Of a stretch of 64,000 nt of DNA, positions 44,671-53,413 are shown piece after piece; the stretch's first letter is position 1, and each line of letters begins with the position of its first letter. The translations under genes were made by a program, and so were the position numbers. The stretch spans positions 310,001 to 374,000 of the forward strand of contig JAUICP010000001.1 in the NCBI GenBank assembly GCA_030427805.1, read 5' to 3'. The stretch comes from Bdellovibrionia bacterium (GTDB lineage: Bacteria; Bdellovibrionota; Bdellovibrionia; Bdellovibrionales; JAGQZY01). Below the pieces are notes generated by a model. The model did no database searches, was not told the DNA's origin, and saw nothing but the letters and a program-made list of their open reading frames with translations.

Positions 44671-45513
44671 ATGTTTGAGCAGTTGCGACTTTTTTCATTT
44701 AAATCTCGATCCTCAGCAAAGAGGATCAACGAGCCCGAGGAGAGAGAAGTTATCTCCTATAAAGATCTTAACTTTGTCGTTGAAAGAGCTCCGAGAAAGC
44801 GTCTTTCTGTTCAATCAAAGACTAACGGACACATCAAGGTTTCGGCTTCGAAATCCCTGTCTCGATCTATAATTCTTGAATTCATTGCAGAGAATTATCC
44901 CTGGATTGCCGATCATCAAAAGGAAATGGATAAGATTAGGCAAAAGTATCCACCGAAGCGTTTTATTCACGGAGAGCATTTTCCTTTTTTGGGCAAAGAA
45001 TATCCCGTTCAATTTCAGGTCGTGGCGGGTGGCAAAAAATTTGAAATGGGATTCGTCGGAAATCAGTTGGTTCTAGATGTTCCGCAAAAGTATTTACAAG
45101 GGCCAGAAATCAAAAGGGAACACCACGATATGGCCCTAGAAAAGGTCAAAGACTTTTATAAAAACGCGGCTCGGGTTTTTATCTTGCCGCGAATCGATCA
45201 GCTGGGCGATCAAATGCAGCTCAAGCCACAAAAAGTGAGTTTGAGAAATCAAAAAACGATGTGGGGCTCCTGTTCATCGGCGGGAGCGATCAGTATCAAT
45301 TGGAAGCTTATGGTCGCTCCCAAAGAAGTTATTGATTATGTTTTAATTCATGAGTTAGCTCACTTGCGCCACCAGAACCACTCAAAAGCCTTTTGGAGCC
45401 TGGTCTCTAGGTACTCGCCCGATTTTGATTCCCATCGAAAGTGGCTCCGCGGTAACCAATTTACCTGTGATTTCTTGGCTAAAAAATCTGAACTTTATCA
45501 TCCAGAGACTTGA
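44671..45513 (+). CDS. YgjP-like metallopeptidase domain protein (DUF45)
   Basis: The zinc motif is HELAHLRHQNHSKAFW: HELAH followed by a third His in the NHSKAFW part. QKTMWGSCSS and INWKLMVAPKEVIDYVLIHEL are typical of the DUF45/YgjP family. ATG 44671 is favoured by the promoter, giving 280 aa; GTG 44656 would add five residues. Cytoplasmic; substrates of the family are not known. Confidence 0.84.
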   Translation: MFEQLRLFSFKSRSSAKRINEPEEREVISYKDLNFVVERAPRKRLSVQSKTNGHIKVSASKSLSRSIILEFIAENYPWIADHQKEMDKIRQKYPPKRFIHGEHFPFLGKEYPVQFQVVAGGKKFEMGFVGNQLVLDVPQKYLQGPEIKREHHDMALEKVKDFYKNAARVFILPRIDQLGDQMQLKPQKVSLRNQKTMWGSCSSAGAISINWKLMVAPKEVIDYVLIHELAHLRHQNHSKAFWSLVSRYSPDFDSHRKWLRGNQFTCDFLAKKSELYHPET

Positions 45514-45634
45514 GATCTAAAATCTCTGACAAACTAGGGCTAGGCTTTGAAAAAAGGTAAGCTCAAATCCCTGCAAAGAGAGTTAGAAATGGTGTTGGCC
45601 TTGCTAGGTAATAGGCTCAGGAGAGTTTATTACT

Positions 45635-46969
45635 ATGGTTTCGCGTTTATTTAGATCTGAAATAATTTGGCGCAAAATTGTCACTTTTGCCCTCGTTGCA
45701 CTTGTTTCAAGTGTGCTTATCTCTTGTGGAAAGAAAGACGGGAAACCGCAAATAGATACCTCCACTCCCCAAGATACTTCAACTCAAGAGCCTGAAGTGA
45801 ATGCGGACCGAGAGGTCGAAGAAGAGAGCGAAGGGTCAGGTCGAGAGATCGATGAAGGTGGCTTGCTTCGTGAAAGGTCCCCTTCAGACTTGGTGGGAGA
45901 TTTCGTTCGAGGTCGCGGTCATGGCTATGATGGCAATCTCGAAGTCGACCACGCCGGCTTAACGCCAGATATACTTCACCCGCGAGATATCCACCCTTTG
46001 GATTTATATCGTCATACGGTACCAAGTTATACTGGTGCCCATTATTCAGGAAACTACTTCTACTCTGGTGCAGGCCAAGACAATATTTTATCTTTACTTT
46101 TAAGTACTATGGATTCCCGTGAATCTGGTTCTGGCACTGCGGCTGACAAAGCACTTGCACAAAAAATTCACCGCTTTCGCGTCGAGGTGAAATCAGGTGG
46201 TCGAATAAAATCGAGTTTTATCTTCTGGGAAGATCTCAATGGTAATGATCGCCTTCACTACCATTACGAAGGTCGCTTGAATGAAAATAGAGTCGCGCAA
46301 ATGACGATGACAAGTGACTGTCCTGATCGTTTTGATCTAAAGATCACTTGCATGGATGCTGGCTCTACTTGTCAGATTAAAGTCGCAAGAATTCTTGAGA
46401 AACAACCAGAGAATCCAGCTCGAGCTTTTGTTGTCGAAAGAAATACCAATGCCCATGTATATATGGAAGTCGACTCTAATAAAGTAGACACTAACCCCCT
46501 TTACGCAACTTGGTTTGCGTTCACTAAAAATACTGAAAGGTATTTAGAGGGTGGTGGCACGAGACTTCCTCTTATGCACTATATGAGTCTTCAGAGCTCA
46601 GCGGTGGTCAATGGTGAAGCGTCTTACCTTGTTACCATGGGGATTGAGCAGGCGAATCAGGCAAGAGAGTACATTAACTTTTCTGGCCCTCTTGTTAAGA
46701 ATAGATCCAATTGGGAAACAAATATCCCTGTTGATCTCAACCCCAGTGTCCAGGGCTGGTACCAGGGTAACCAAACCCAATTAAGTGAGTCGTACCGAGA
46801 CTTGGTGCAGCGTGCTCAACTGATAGGCAATGACGGTCGTGGTAACTTGAGATTCCAGATTTCACTCTCAGATAGAAATAGCGGCCTTAGTACGCCGGTC
46901 TTTTATTCATTTTTGAGAGATCACGTTGAAATTGATTACTCTCGTCTAAGCTCAGCTGTTCGAAATTAA
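45635..46969 (+). CDS. Large lipoprotein of unknown function
   Basis: Signal region (residues 10-31) with lipobox LISC, followed by an acidic, Thr/Ser/Glu-rich linker (about 35-80) and a 350-aa domain of beta type. One Cys pair (CMDAGSTCQI) is visible near 245. The ATG has AGGAGAG 9 bases before it. No family recognised. It precedes the second TIGR02147 gene by 95 bases. Confidence 0.7.
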   Translation: MVSRLFRSEIIWRKIVTFALVALVSSVLISCGKKDGKPQIDTSTPQDTSTQEPEVNADREVEEESEGSGREIDEGGLLRERSPSDLVGDFVRGRGHGYDGNLEVDHAGLTPDILHPRDIHPLDLYRHTVPSYTGAHYSGNYFYSGAGQDNILSLLLSTMDSRESGSGTAADKALAQKIHRFRVEVKSGGRIKSSFIFWEDLNGNDRLHYHYEGRLNENRVAQMTMTSDCPDRFDLKITCMDAGSTCQIKVARILEKQPENPARAFVVERNTNAHVYMEVDSNKVDTNPLYATWFAFTKNTERYLEGGGTRLPLMHYMSLQSSAVVNGEASYLVTMGIEQANQAREYINFSGPLVKNRSNWETNIPVDLNPSVQGWYQGNQTQLSESYRDLVQRAQLIGNDGRGNLRFQISLSDRNSGLSTPVFYSFLRDHVEIDYSRLSSAVRN

Positions 46970-47064
46970 TCTAAGAGCCCGATTTCCTAGGGCTAAGTGT
47001 TCAAAACTATTTGCCAAAATTATAAACTTCAGCAAGCATTATCTGAGAACTTCAGGGGGCAATA

Positions 47065-47961
47065 GTGATCGACACCCATGTGAATAAATATCGCGCTGAA
47101 AAACCACCCTTGCTTTCAACCTATACGGATTTTCGAAAGTATTTGAGTGACTTCTACAAGTTCAAAAAAAGAACCGAATCGGGTGGAATTAGAGCCTATA
47201 CCTATTCTAACTTTTCGGCCGCTGCGGATATCAAGTCACCCAATTATCTAAAATTGATTATCGAGGGAAAGAGAAACCTTTCTGACGATATGATGAAGAA
47301 GTTTTCGAAGGCCTTGAAGTTAAATAAGGCTGATACGGAAGAGTTTATTGCCCTCGTCAAATATGGACAGGCAACGGACCCTTTGCAGAAGAATTCGTTT
47401 TTAAAAGAACTTTCAGAAATTCGCTCTAAGCGAGCGCTCCAGGCAGGAGAAATCGATCAAGAAACCTGGGATCAGGTCCCCGATTGGATTGCTTGGGTTA
47501 TCTACGCGATGATTGATCAAAAAGATGTTGGATTTGCGCCCAAAGATCTAAAAAAACTATTTAGAAGTCACGTTACTGAGGACCAAATTAAGGCCTCAAT
47601 CGACCGCCTTCTTCAATCTAATCAAATTAGCAAAGAAGAGAGCGGAGAGTTTGTTCAGAATCGATCAATGGTCGAAGGTCAGAGTAATATTCCCGTAGAA
47701 CTGGTTAGAAAACTTCAAGCGGAACTCATCTATTTGGGATTGGAGTCATTGTATCGTGATAATCCCAAGGACAGAGAATTTGGAGCCTTCACATTGGCCC
47801 TCAATAAAGAAGAATTTGAGGAAATTCGTTTTGAATTGCGCAAGCTTCGCAAGAAATTTCAAAAAGATATAATGATGAATAGAGAAAAAGATAAGGGCGA
47901 GAGAGTCTACCAATTTAACGTTCAGCTCTTTCCTGTGACTAACGAAAACAAAGACCTCTAG
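47065..47961 (+). CDS. TIGR02147 family protein (putative regulator)
   Basis: The family pattern is clear: YTDFRKYLSDFYKFKK near the N-terminus, the helix-turn-helix-like segment YSNFSAAADIKSPNYLKLIIEGKRNLS, and a C-terminal part ending YQFNVQLFPVT. 298 aa. Start GTG with a run of G just upstream. It is diverged from the member at 28105. Lipoprotein gene upstream, same strand; whether it controls that gene is unknown. Confidence 0.9.
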   Translation: MIDTHVNKYRAEKPPLLSTYTDFRKYLSDFYKFKKRTESGGIRAYTYSNFSAAADIKSPNYLKLIIEGKRNLSDDMMKKFSKALKLNKADTEEFIALVKYGQATDPLQKNSFLKELSEIRSKRALQAGEIDQETWDQVPDWIAWVIYAMIDQKDVGFAPKDLKKLFRSHVTEDQIKASIDRLLQSNQISKEESGEFVQNRSMVEGQSNIPVELVRKLQAELIYLGLESLYRDNPKDREFGAFTLALNKEEFEEIRFELRKLRKKFQKDIMMNREKDKGERVYQFNVQLFPVTNENKDL

Positions 47962-47977
47962 GTTTTAGAGAGTCTTA

Positions 47978-49084
47978 CTATCCATCTTTTTTAATAAATT
48001 GGGCCACCAGTTCTAGGTGGTTCGTATATGGAAATTGATCGACAAAAGCCATATTGGCTATTTCGTACCCTTGATTCATAAGCACCTTTACGTCTCGAGA
48101 AAAACTTTCTGGAAAGCAAGATACATAAATAACTTGAGTCGGAGGATTTGGCGTTACGATCAATTGACCAATTTCTTTTATTCCGGAGCGCGGAGGATCT
48201 AAAAAGAGAAGCCACTCCTTAACCGGACTTTGAAAATCATTGAGTCTATTAAAATCAAAGTTAATGACCTCGGCATTACTGCCCTGGGCACTAAGGTTCT
48301 TCTCTAGGGATTTTAGGGCCCACTTATCATTTTCTAGGCAAATCAACGAGTCTGTTAAAGAACTCAAGGGTATCGAGAAATTTCCAATTCCCGACCCTAC
48401 CTCGACAATGGCTCCCTCTCGGGGCCAGGATTTCAGGCAAGTCTCTATGTATGAAATCATCTTCTTGTTGGCCTCGATACTTGGTTGAGTGAAAGAGGCG
48501 ATTTGCGAAAGAATGGGCACTTCCTTTTCTTGGGTAAAGCTACTAAACCAATAATCCAATGACTCTTTTTTCAATTTAAACTCGTCACCAATTTTATCTA
48601 AGGCTTTTCGCCGTTGTCCCACTTCAATTTTTGCGATCTGAGAAATATGGCTGAGCCAACTTTTTTCTTCGAATAAGTATTGAATGTCTTTATTTGAAAA
48701 ATCGAGCCAAAGTCCGCGATTATTTTTGGGGCCAATGCGAATCCTTAGACTCCCTTTTTTAATTGGAGGTAGGGACTTTCTCAAATCTTTGAGAAAAAGG
48801 TTGAGCTCAGGGGTTAGGGCCTCACAGGATTCTATATCGACTAACCCGCCATGATCCTTAGCATAGAGTCCTAAATTCGACTGAGTGCCCTCTCGAATAA
48901 TAGTAAGGTCCATTCGGTTTCTGATCTGCGGGTTTTTAAATGTGATGTCAGTAAAATGAGTTCTAGCGGTCAGCCCATTTGGAAGAGATGCAAGTATGGT
49001 CTCTTTCTTAAGGAGGTAACTTTTTTCATAGTCTTCATTTATTGAAGAGCAACCCGAACAAATTTCACCGTAATTGCACAACAT
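47978..49084 (-). CDS. RNA (uracil-5-)-methyltransferase, RumA/TrmA family
   Basis: The family methylates C5 of uracil in 23S rRNA or tRNA. N-terminal cysteines Cys3, Cys9 and Cys12, plus a later Cys87, fit the 4Fe-4S site of RlmD-like enzymes. The SAM site includes VEVGSGIGNF, and DPPRSG, the catalytic cysteine in YVSCFPESFSRD and the terminal FPYTNHLE motif are present. There is no TRAM domain, and 368 aa is short for RlmD, so target is uncertain. Confidence 0.88.
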   Translation of the reverse strand: MLCNYGEICSGCSSINEDYEKSYLLKKETILASLPNGLTARTHFTDITFKNPQIRNRMDLTIIREGTQSNLGLYAKDHGGLVDIESCEALTPELNLFLKDLRKSLPPIKKGSLRIRIGPKNNRGLWLDFSNKDIQYLFEEKSWLSHISQIAKIEVGQRRKALDKIGDEFKLKKESLDYWFSSFTQEKEVPILSQIASFTQPSIEANKKMISYIETCLKSWPREGAIVEVGSGIGNFSIPLSSLTDSLICLENDKWALKSLEKNLSAQGSNAEVINFDFNRLNDFQSPVKEWLLFLDPPRSGIKEIGQLIVTPNPPTQVIYVSCFPESFSRDVKVLMNQGYEIANMAFVDQFPYTNHLELVAQFIKKDG

Positions 49085-49097
49085 AGCTACTAGTGGC

Positions 49098-49529
49098 CTA
49101 TCTTCTTTTTAATATTTTTGTAGTTAACTTTGAGCTACAGAGAAGCTTATCGGCTTCATTATAGATTTTGATTTCCCAGACGTGAATTTGCTGACCGAGG
49201 TGAAGAGGGGTGCATATTCCGGTCACAAGCCCACTTGATTCTGAGCGCAAGTGATTGGCGTCGATGTGTATGCCCACCGCCATTTGTCCGTTTTCATAAA
49301 CAAGGACGTTCGAAGCAACGCTTCCCATAGTTTCAGCAAGAACAACCGAAGCGCCACCATGGAGCATACCATAGGGTTGCTGCGTTCGATGGTCGACTGG
49401 CATGGTCGCTTTCAAGGCTCCATCTTGAATTTCGCTAAACTGGATGTCCAAATTTTTGGTCATATTAATGTTGAGTTGATCTCCATTGAGAACTTCAAGA
49501 CTGAGGTGAGAGGGCCAAATACGCTTCAT
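49098..49529 (-). CDS. PaaI/MenI-like hotdog thioesterase
   Basis: The segment YGMLHGGASVVLAETMGSVAS is the hallmark of the PaaI/EntH/YbgC-like hotdog acyl-CoA thioesterases; HGG and the following Glu are the active-site part. 143 aa is the typical length. Natural substrate may be a naphthoyl or aryl CoA, as for MenI, but no menaquinone genes are near. Downstream partner on the same strand is the RNA methyltransferase, 13 bases away. Confidence 0.85.
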   Translation of the reverse strand: MKRIWPSHLSLEVLNGDQLNINMTKNLDIQFSEIQDGALKATMPVDHRTQQPYGMLHGGASVVLAETMGSVASNVLVYENGQMAVGIHIDANHLRSESSGLVTGICTPLHLGQQIHVWEIKIYNEADKLLCSSKLTTKILKRR

Positions 49530-49583
49530 CTTCGAGAATTTCCTATAGGTAGGTGCAGCATAATAGGCTGCAATTATTAACTC

Positions 49584-49613
49584 TTGCGTCGCAATTCATT
49601 TGGACTTTAAAAT
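49584..49613 (+). promoter_or_regulatory. Promoter of lipoprotein 49620
   Basis: TTGCGT (49584-49589), 18 bases, TAAAAT (49608-49613). Six bases later the ATG begins and no ribosome site is seen. Confidence 0.45.
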
Positions 49614-49619
49614 AGCCTT

Positions 49620-50138
49620 ATGTGGCGTTTTTTATCAATAGTTTATATTTTAGTTTTTCTGAGCTCTTGCTCATCAATTGATAAGTCTAAACGGGTCTAT
49701 TCAGACTCTGAGGCAAAAGTGACTCTTGAGAAGATTGAAACGCTTTTTGAGGATCTCGCTGAAAATAATTTAAGTCTCGCCAAGCTAGAGAAGGTTCTCG
49801 GCATGACCTTTAAGAAGTCAGAAGAGGATTTCTTATATTTTACGTCAGGCGATCGTTTTGATGCTGTCGCTCGTTTAAGTAGCGACGAAGGAAAAGAAAA
49901 ATCTTTTCTCTATCAATTGAAGTTTAAGTTCATCGGTAAGCAGGGAATATCTCTGAAAGATACTGAAATGGTTTTTGGACCCACCTCTGTTCGAAGAGAG
50001 GGCGGAAGTTTTCTTCTCGATGTGAAAGGCAATCGAAAGGCCTTTAAAGAGAGTGTTCAGCTCATTATCCACACGCAAAATGCGCCGAATGAAAAGGATT
50101 CCCCCATTCTATCAATACTGGCTCGTCAAAGAGATTAG
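49620..50138 (+). CDS. Lipoprotein of unknown function
   Basis: Lipobox LSSC with acylation at Cys17. The mature 155 aa are charged and of mixed structure. No family recognised. tsaC begins 2 bases after its stop, so they share a transcript, probably leaderless at the 5' end. Confidence 0.68.
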   Translation: MWRFLSIVYILVFLSSCSSIDKSKRVYSDSEAKVTLEKIETLFEDLAENNLSLAKLEKVLGMTFKKSEEDFLYFTSGDRFDAVARLSSDEGKEKSFLYQLKFKFIGKQGISLKDTEMVFGPTSVRREGGSFLLDVKGNRKAFKESVQLIIHTQNAPNEKDSPILSILARQRD

Positions 50139-50140
50139 AC

Positions 50141-51115
50141 GTGAGCAATGGAATCATCAGTGTTGACCAAGCTGTATCTCAGCTTGAAGACTCAAAAGTC
50201 GTAGCGATTCCAACTGAAACGGTTTATGGCTTGGCCGGTAGAATTGACTCTGAAGACGCTTTGAACCTTATTTTCTCAACGAAGCAGCGTCCTTTTTTTG
50301 ATCCACTGATTGTGCACGTTTCTTCAGTCGAGCAGGCTAAAACTTTGGTTTCCTGGTGGCCCAAAGAAGCTGACCTACTTGCAAATGGATTTTGGCCCGG
50401 CCCTTTAACTATAGTGCTGCCCAAAAATAGGGACTCAGTCTCAGATCTAATTACTTCGGGCTTAGATTCGGTGGCGTTACGATTTCCGGGGCACCCGATT
50501 GCTCAAGAAATTGTGAAAAAATTAGGAGTTCCCCTAGCGGCTCCCTCGGCTAATATGTTTGGAAAAACGAGTCCTACAAGTGCTGAACATGTTCTCGAAG
50601 AATTTAGTTCAACTGTCGCTGTCGTAGATGGTGGGCCGGCGGACCACGGAATTGAATCAACAGTGTTAGAGCTTGTGGGATCTGAAAAGGGCAGTGTGAC
50701 GAGCATTCAAATTTATCGTCCGGGTACAATCACCAAATCACAAATAGAGTCCTGCCTCGGGCCTACAATTTCGGTAAATTATAGTCAGTCTAAGGTTTCC
50801 CCGGGCCATGTTGAAAATCACTATCAACCCAATAAACCGCTTTATAGTTTTCTTGGTCCCTATACTAAAAATGAAATTCAATCTGAATTAAGTGATGTTC
50901 TCGAAGGCGAGTCGGAGATTCATGTCATAGAACTGGAAGAGCCTAGTGCAATTGTCGCAAGAAAGCTCTATTCTGAAATCAGAAAAGCCGACAAGCAGGC
51001 GGGCTCGAAAAAAACTCTCGTTATGGAAATTAGAAAATTCGACTCAAGTGATGACTGGGCGGCAATTGAAGATCGATTGAATAGAGCGAGTCGAAAACTC
51101 TTCAAAAAATCTTAG
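50141..51115 (+). CDS. L-threonylcarbamoyladenylate synthase (Sua5/TsaC type)
   Basis: This enzyme makes the donor for the t6A base of ANN-reading tRNAs. PTETVYGLAGRI, STKQRPFFDPLIVHV, the SVALRFPGHPIA segment and the SANMFGKTSPTSAEHV stretch are family marks. At 324 aa it has the C-terminal Sua5 domain after a linker near residue 210, so it is the long YwlC/Sua5 form. GTG start, 2 bases behind a lipoprotein gene. Confidence 0.94.
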   Translation: MSNGIISVDQAVSQLEDSKVVAIPTETVYGLAGRIDSEDALNLIFSTKQRPFFDPLIVHVSSVEQAKTLVSWWPKEADLLANGFWPGPLTIVLPKNRDSVSDLITSGLDSVALRFPGHPIAQEIVKKLGVPLAAPSANMFGKTSPTSAEHVLEEFSSTVAVVDGGPADHGIESTVLELVGSEKGSVTSIQIYRPGTITKSQIESCLGPTISVNYSQSKVSPGHVENHYQPNKPLYSFLGPYTKNEIQSELSDVLEGESEIHVIELEEPSAIVARKLYSEIRKADKQAGSKKTLVMEIRKFDSSDDWAAIEDRLNRASRKLFKKS

Positions 51116-51116
51116 G

Positions 51117-52625
51117 CTATTTTTTGCCCTTTCTACTTAATTCATAGAGAAAACCATTTTGCCTTCTTAGCTGAATGTCGGCTCCCTTTTTTGTGATCCT
51201 CATAGTTTCGCGCAAGGTGCCGGTGTAGGCATCAACCATGTAAACTCCAGGACCCGTATTGTCTGCCTTGTAAACATATCGACGTGTTTTTTCATCTCCT
51301 GTGTTCATTTCGAAGTTTTTCTCATCAACCTTCAATTCAATTAAAGCTTCGGAGGCATCCGCAAATCCACTAGCATCGATTCTCTTACCTTCCCAATGTC
51401 CGTGGAAAAATCGTTTAAAACGACTTTTTCCAAAACGAGTTTTATCCAATTGAACTCTGTCGACATACTGGGCGGATTGCAATTGATTGCCATCAATATC
51501 GACAAAACCATCTTGTGTAAAATCGACATTTTCTTCGACGACAAATCGTTTTGCCTTGTAATTCCATTCACCTTTCGGAACCTCAGGGCCGGGCCCATTT
51601 AAATAGCCAATTCTCTGTTTCTTGTTTTGTGCTTTATACTCTCGCCAAATTTCACCGATATAGCTGGTTGTTCTCATAATCTTGTGAATTTCTTCACTCG
51701 CTTCGATATTTCCAGAAATTTTTGCCCGAGTTGCTATAAAGTTATTTCCAAATCTAAGATGTGGGCGAATGTCGATCACTGTTTTCTGCGGAGCTGAACC
51801 GTATTGTCTGTGGTGTATCAGCGTACCATTGACGTAGACGCCGACTTCGTAGGGATCAACTGCTTTGAATTCGAGATATACTTTGTCACCGAGAGCCGAT
51901 GCCGTTGCTACCGTAAACCCTCTTCCAGCATCAGGTGGAGCATCGGAATTATCATCAACGATAATTTCTTCGACATCGAGATCTACGAATTTACTAATAT
52001 ATAAAAGAGCAGTCGCTTTGATCGATGACAAATCCCTAAGGTTTCGTACTTCTTTAACTGCCAGTCTTAATTCACCTTCGGTCTTTTCGTAGACGTAGTA
52101 TCCATACACACCAATACCCAGGGCAACGGTTACGGCAATGAGCTTGCTGATCACTCCTGTTCGGTACTTTATCACCCGAGTCTTAGATAGCATATCCACA
52201 ATTGAAGTGTGTTGATTAGTAAAAAAGATAGGAAGGTACATGGCCGCCGTGAACAGAACAAAACCAATCATAAATTGGTAATTAACTTTAAAAAAGAAAC
52301 TGGTGATAATCGGTCCGAAGGCCAATAACCATATCCCTCTCCTGATAAATGATTGGAGGATGAATAGGTCTTCTCCATTTTTTGCTTGGACCCTCAAGCC
52401 GACAATTTTCTTTCCTGGAGTGGCTTGCCATTTGTTTGATTCAAAAATGGCGCAAATTGATGCAAAACAAAGGGTAAAATGAACGGGAAAGGGGACGTTT
52501 TCGTCCGCCAGGTAATAGGCAAAGGTAATTGAAACTCCTCCGACGAGTATGAAGTCTAAGAGGAGGGCAGCGATTCTCAGGCAGGCGTAAAGCAGAATGT
52601 TATATATTCTATTTAAGATTTCCAC
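51117..52625 (-). CDS. RDD-family membrane protein with large soluble domain
   Basis: The start is GTG 52625 (GGAG 5 bases upstream); a GTG at 52643 would add six residues. The N-terminal 150 residues hold four hydrophobic segments of the RDD type, with TPGKKIVGLRV between the second and third. A further hydrophobic segment near 165-185 precedes a large soluble part (about 310 aa) that is probably periplasmic, with beta-rich character. Unknown role. It lies 32 bases after the NagB-like gene. Confidence 0.75.
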   Translation of the reverse strand: MEILNRIYNILLYACLRIAALLLDFILVGGVSITFAYYLADENVPFPVHFTLCFASICAIFESNKWQATPGKKIVGLRVQAKNGEDLFILQSFIRRGIWLLAFGPIITSFFFKVNYQFMIGFVLFTAAMYLPIFFTNQHTSIVDMLSKTRVIKYRTGVISKLIAVTVALGIGVYGYYVYEKTEGELRLAVKEVRNLRDLSSIKATALLYISKFVDLDVEEIIVDDNSDAPPDAGRGFTVATASALGDKVYLEFKAVDPYEVGVYVNGTLIHHRQYGSAPQKTVIDIRPHLRFGNNFIATRAKISGNIEASEEIHKIMRTTSYIGEIWREYKAQNKKQRIGYLNGPGPEVPKGEWNYKAKRFVVEENVDFTQDGFVDIDGNQLQSAQYVDRVQLDKTRFGKSRFKRFFHGHWEGKRIDASGFADASEALIELKVDEKNFEMNTGDEKTRRYVYKADNTGPGVYMVDAYTGTLRETMRITKKGADIQLRRQNGFLYELSRKGKK

Positions 52626-52657
52626 CGTAGCTCCATTATACACTACTTTTGTGAAAG

Positions 52658-53293
52658 CTATGTAAAATCAAGAGTCTCGCCTATGGCATCTTCATCCGCA
52701 ATGACAGTGAGGCGTACGTGGCCTTTCAAGTAAGTCGCCGGAAAGGTTTTTTCTTCTTCGAGAAATCTTTTAAAAATTTCTTGCTTAGACTTTCCAGAAA
52801 CAATTAGCAAAATCGATTGTGAAGAAAGAAAACTTGCTAGGCCATAGGTAAGGCCCCAGGAGTTGTTTTCGATATTTAAGCCCTCACAGGTCGCTTTGCA
52901 GAGTTGAACACATCCCCCAAAAAACTCGGGTGGAATTCCGGGTTCGTGAAACGCCACATGGCCATTCGAACCCAATCCAAGGACGGCAAGGTCAGCTATA
53001 GGTAGGTCGTCTTCGATTCCTTGCAGATTTGTTTTAAATTGAGATAGATGTTCTTCAAAAAAATTTTTGAACATGCCTCGGGACGAGCCCGTGATCACGT
53101 CATCAACTTGTAATAGTTTCATAGAGGAGAGGAATTCGGGTTTACTCTGATTCCAGTATTCATAGAGGGGAATCGGAGTTTGGCCCGCCGGTAAAAATAT
53201 GGATTGAGCTTTCCTACTCGTTGAATGTCTTTGAATCCATTCAGAGGCCTTGTGAGCTAAGGATTCTTGGCTAGAAACACTAACAATTTCCAT
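52658..53293 (-). CDS. NagB/6-phosphogluconolactonase-like sugar phosphate enzyme
   Basis: The LGLGSNGHVAFHEPG motif (about residues 109-123) is the catalytic signature of glucosamine-6-phosphate deaminase. The protein is shorter than NagB (211 against about 266), and the C-terminal lid is lacking. Deamination of glucosamine-6-phosphate would be useful to a cell that takes up prey wall sugars; this is inference. AGGAGAG lies upstream. Divergent from the MarR-type regulator. Confidence 0.8.
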   Translation of the reverse strand: MEIVSVSSQESLAHKASEWIQRHSTSRKAQSIFLPAGQTPIPLYEYWNQSKPEFLSSMKLLQVDDVITGSSRGMFKNFFEEHLSQFKTNLQGIEDDLPIADLAVLGLGSNGHVAFHEPGIPPEFFGGCVQLCKATCEGLNIENNSWGLTYGLASFLSSQSILLIVSGKSKQEIFKRFLEEEKTFPATYLKGHVRLTVIADEDAIGETLDFT

Positions 53294-53342
53294 AGTTTAT
53301 TATCTCTCCTGGGATCTCCAAAAACCAAGTCCTAAGGAAAAA

Positions 53343-53379
53343 TTGGACCTATTAGATAATTAGTTATATAATTAGTTAT
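53343..53379 (+). promoter_or_regulatory. Promoter with perfect 12-bp tandem repeat
   Basis: ATAATTAGTTAT occurs twice in tandem (53356-53367 and 53368-53379). TATAAT (53367-53372) spans the junction, with TTGGAC (53343-53348) 18 bases before it. The repeat over the -10 of a MarR-type gene is a likely self-repression site. Confidence 0.5.
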
Positions 53380-53413
53380 GTAAATTGTATATTTCCACAG
53401 AGAAGGCAAAACC

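Noticed and set aside
46976-46994. AGCCC/GGGCT hairpin after the large lipoprotein
   Set aside because: Only 5 bp, a long loop and no T tract; too weak to call a terminator.
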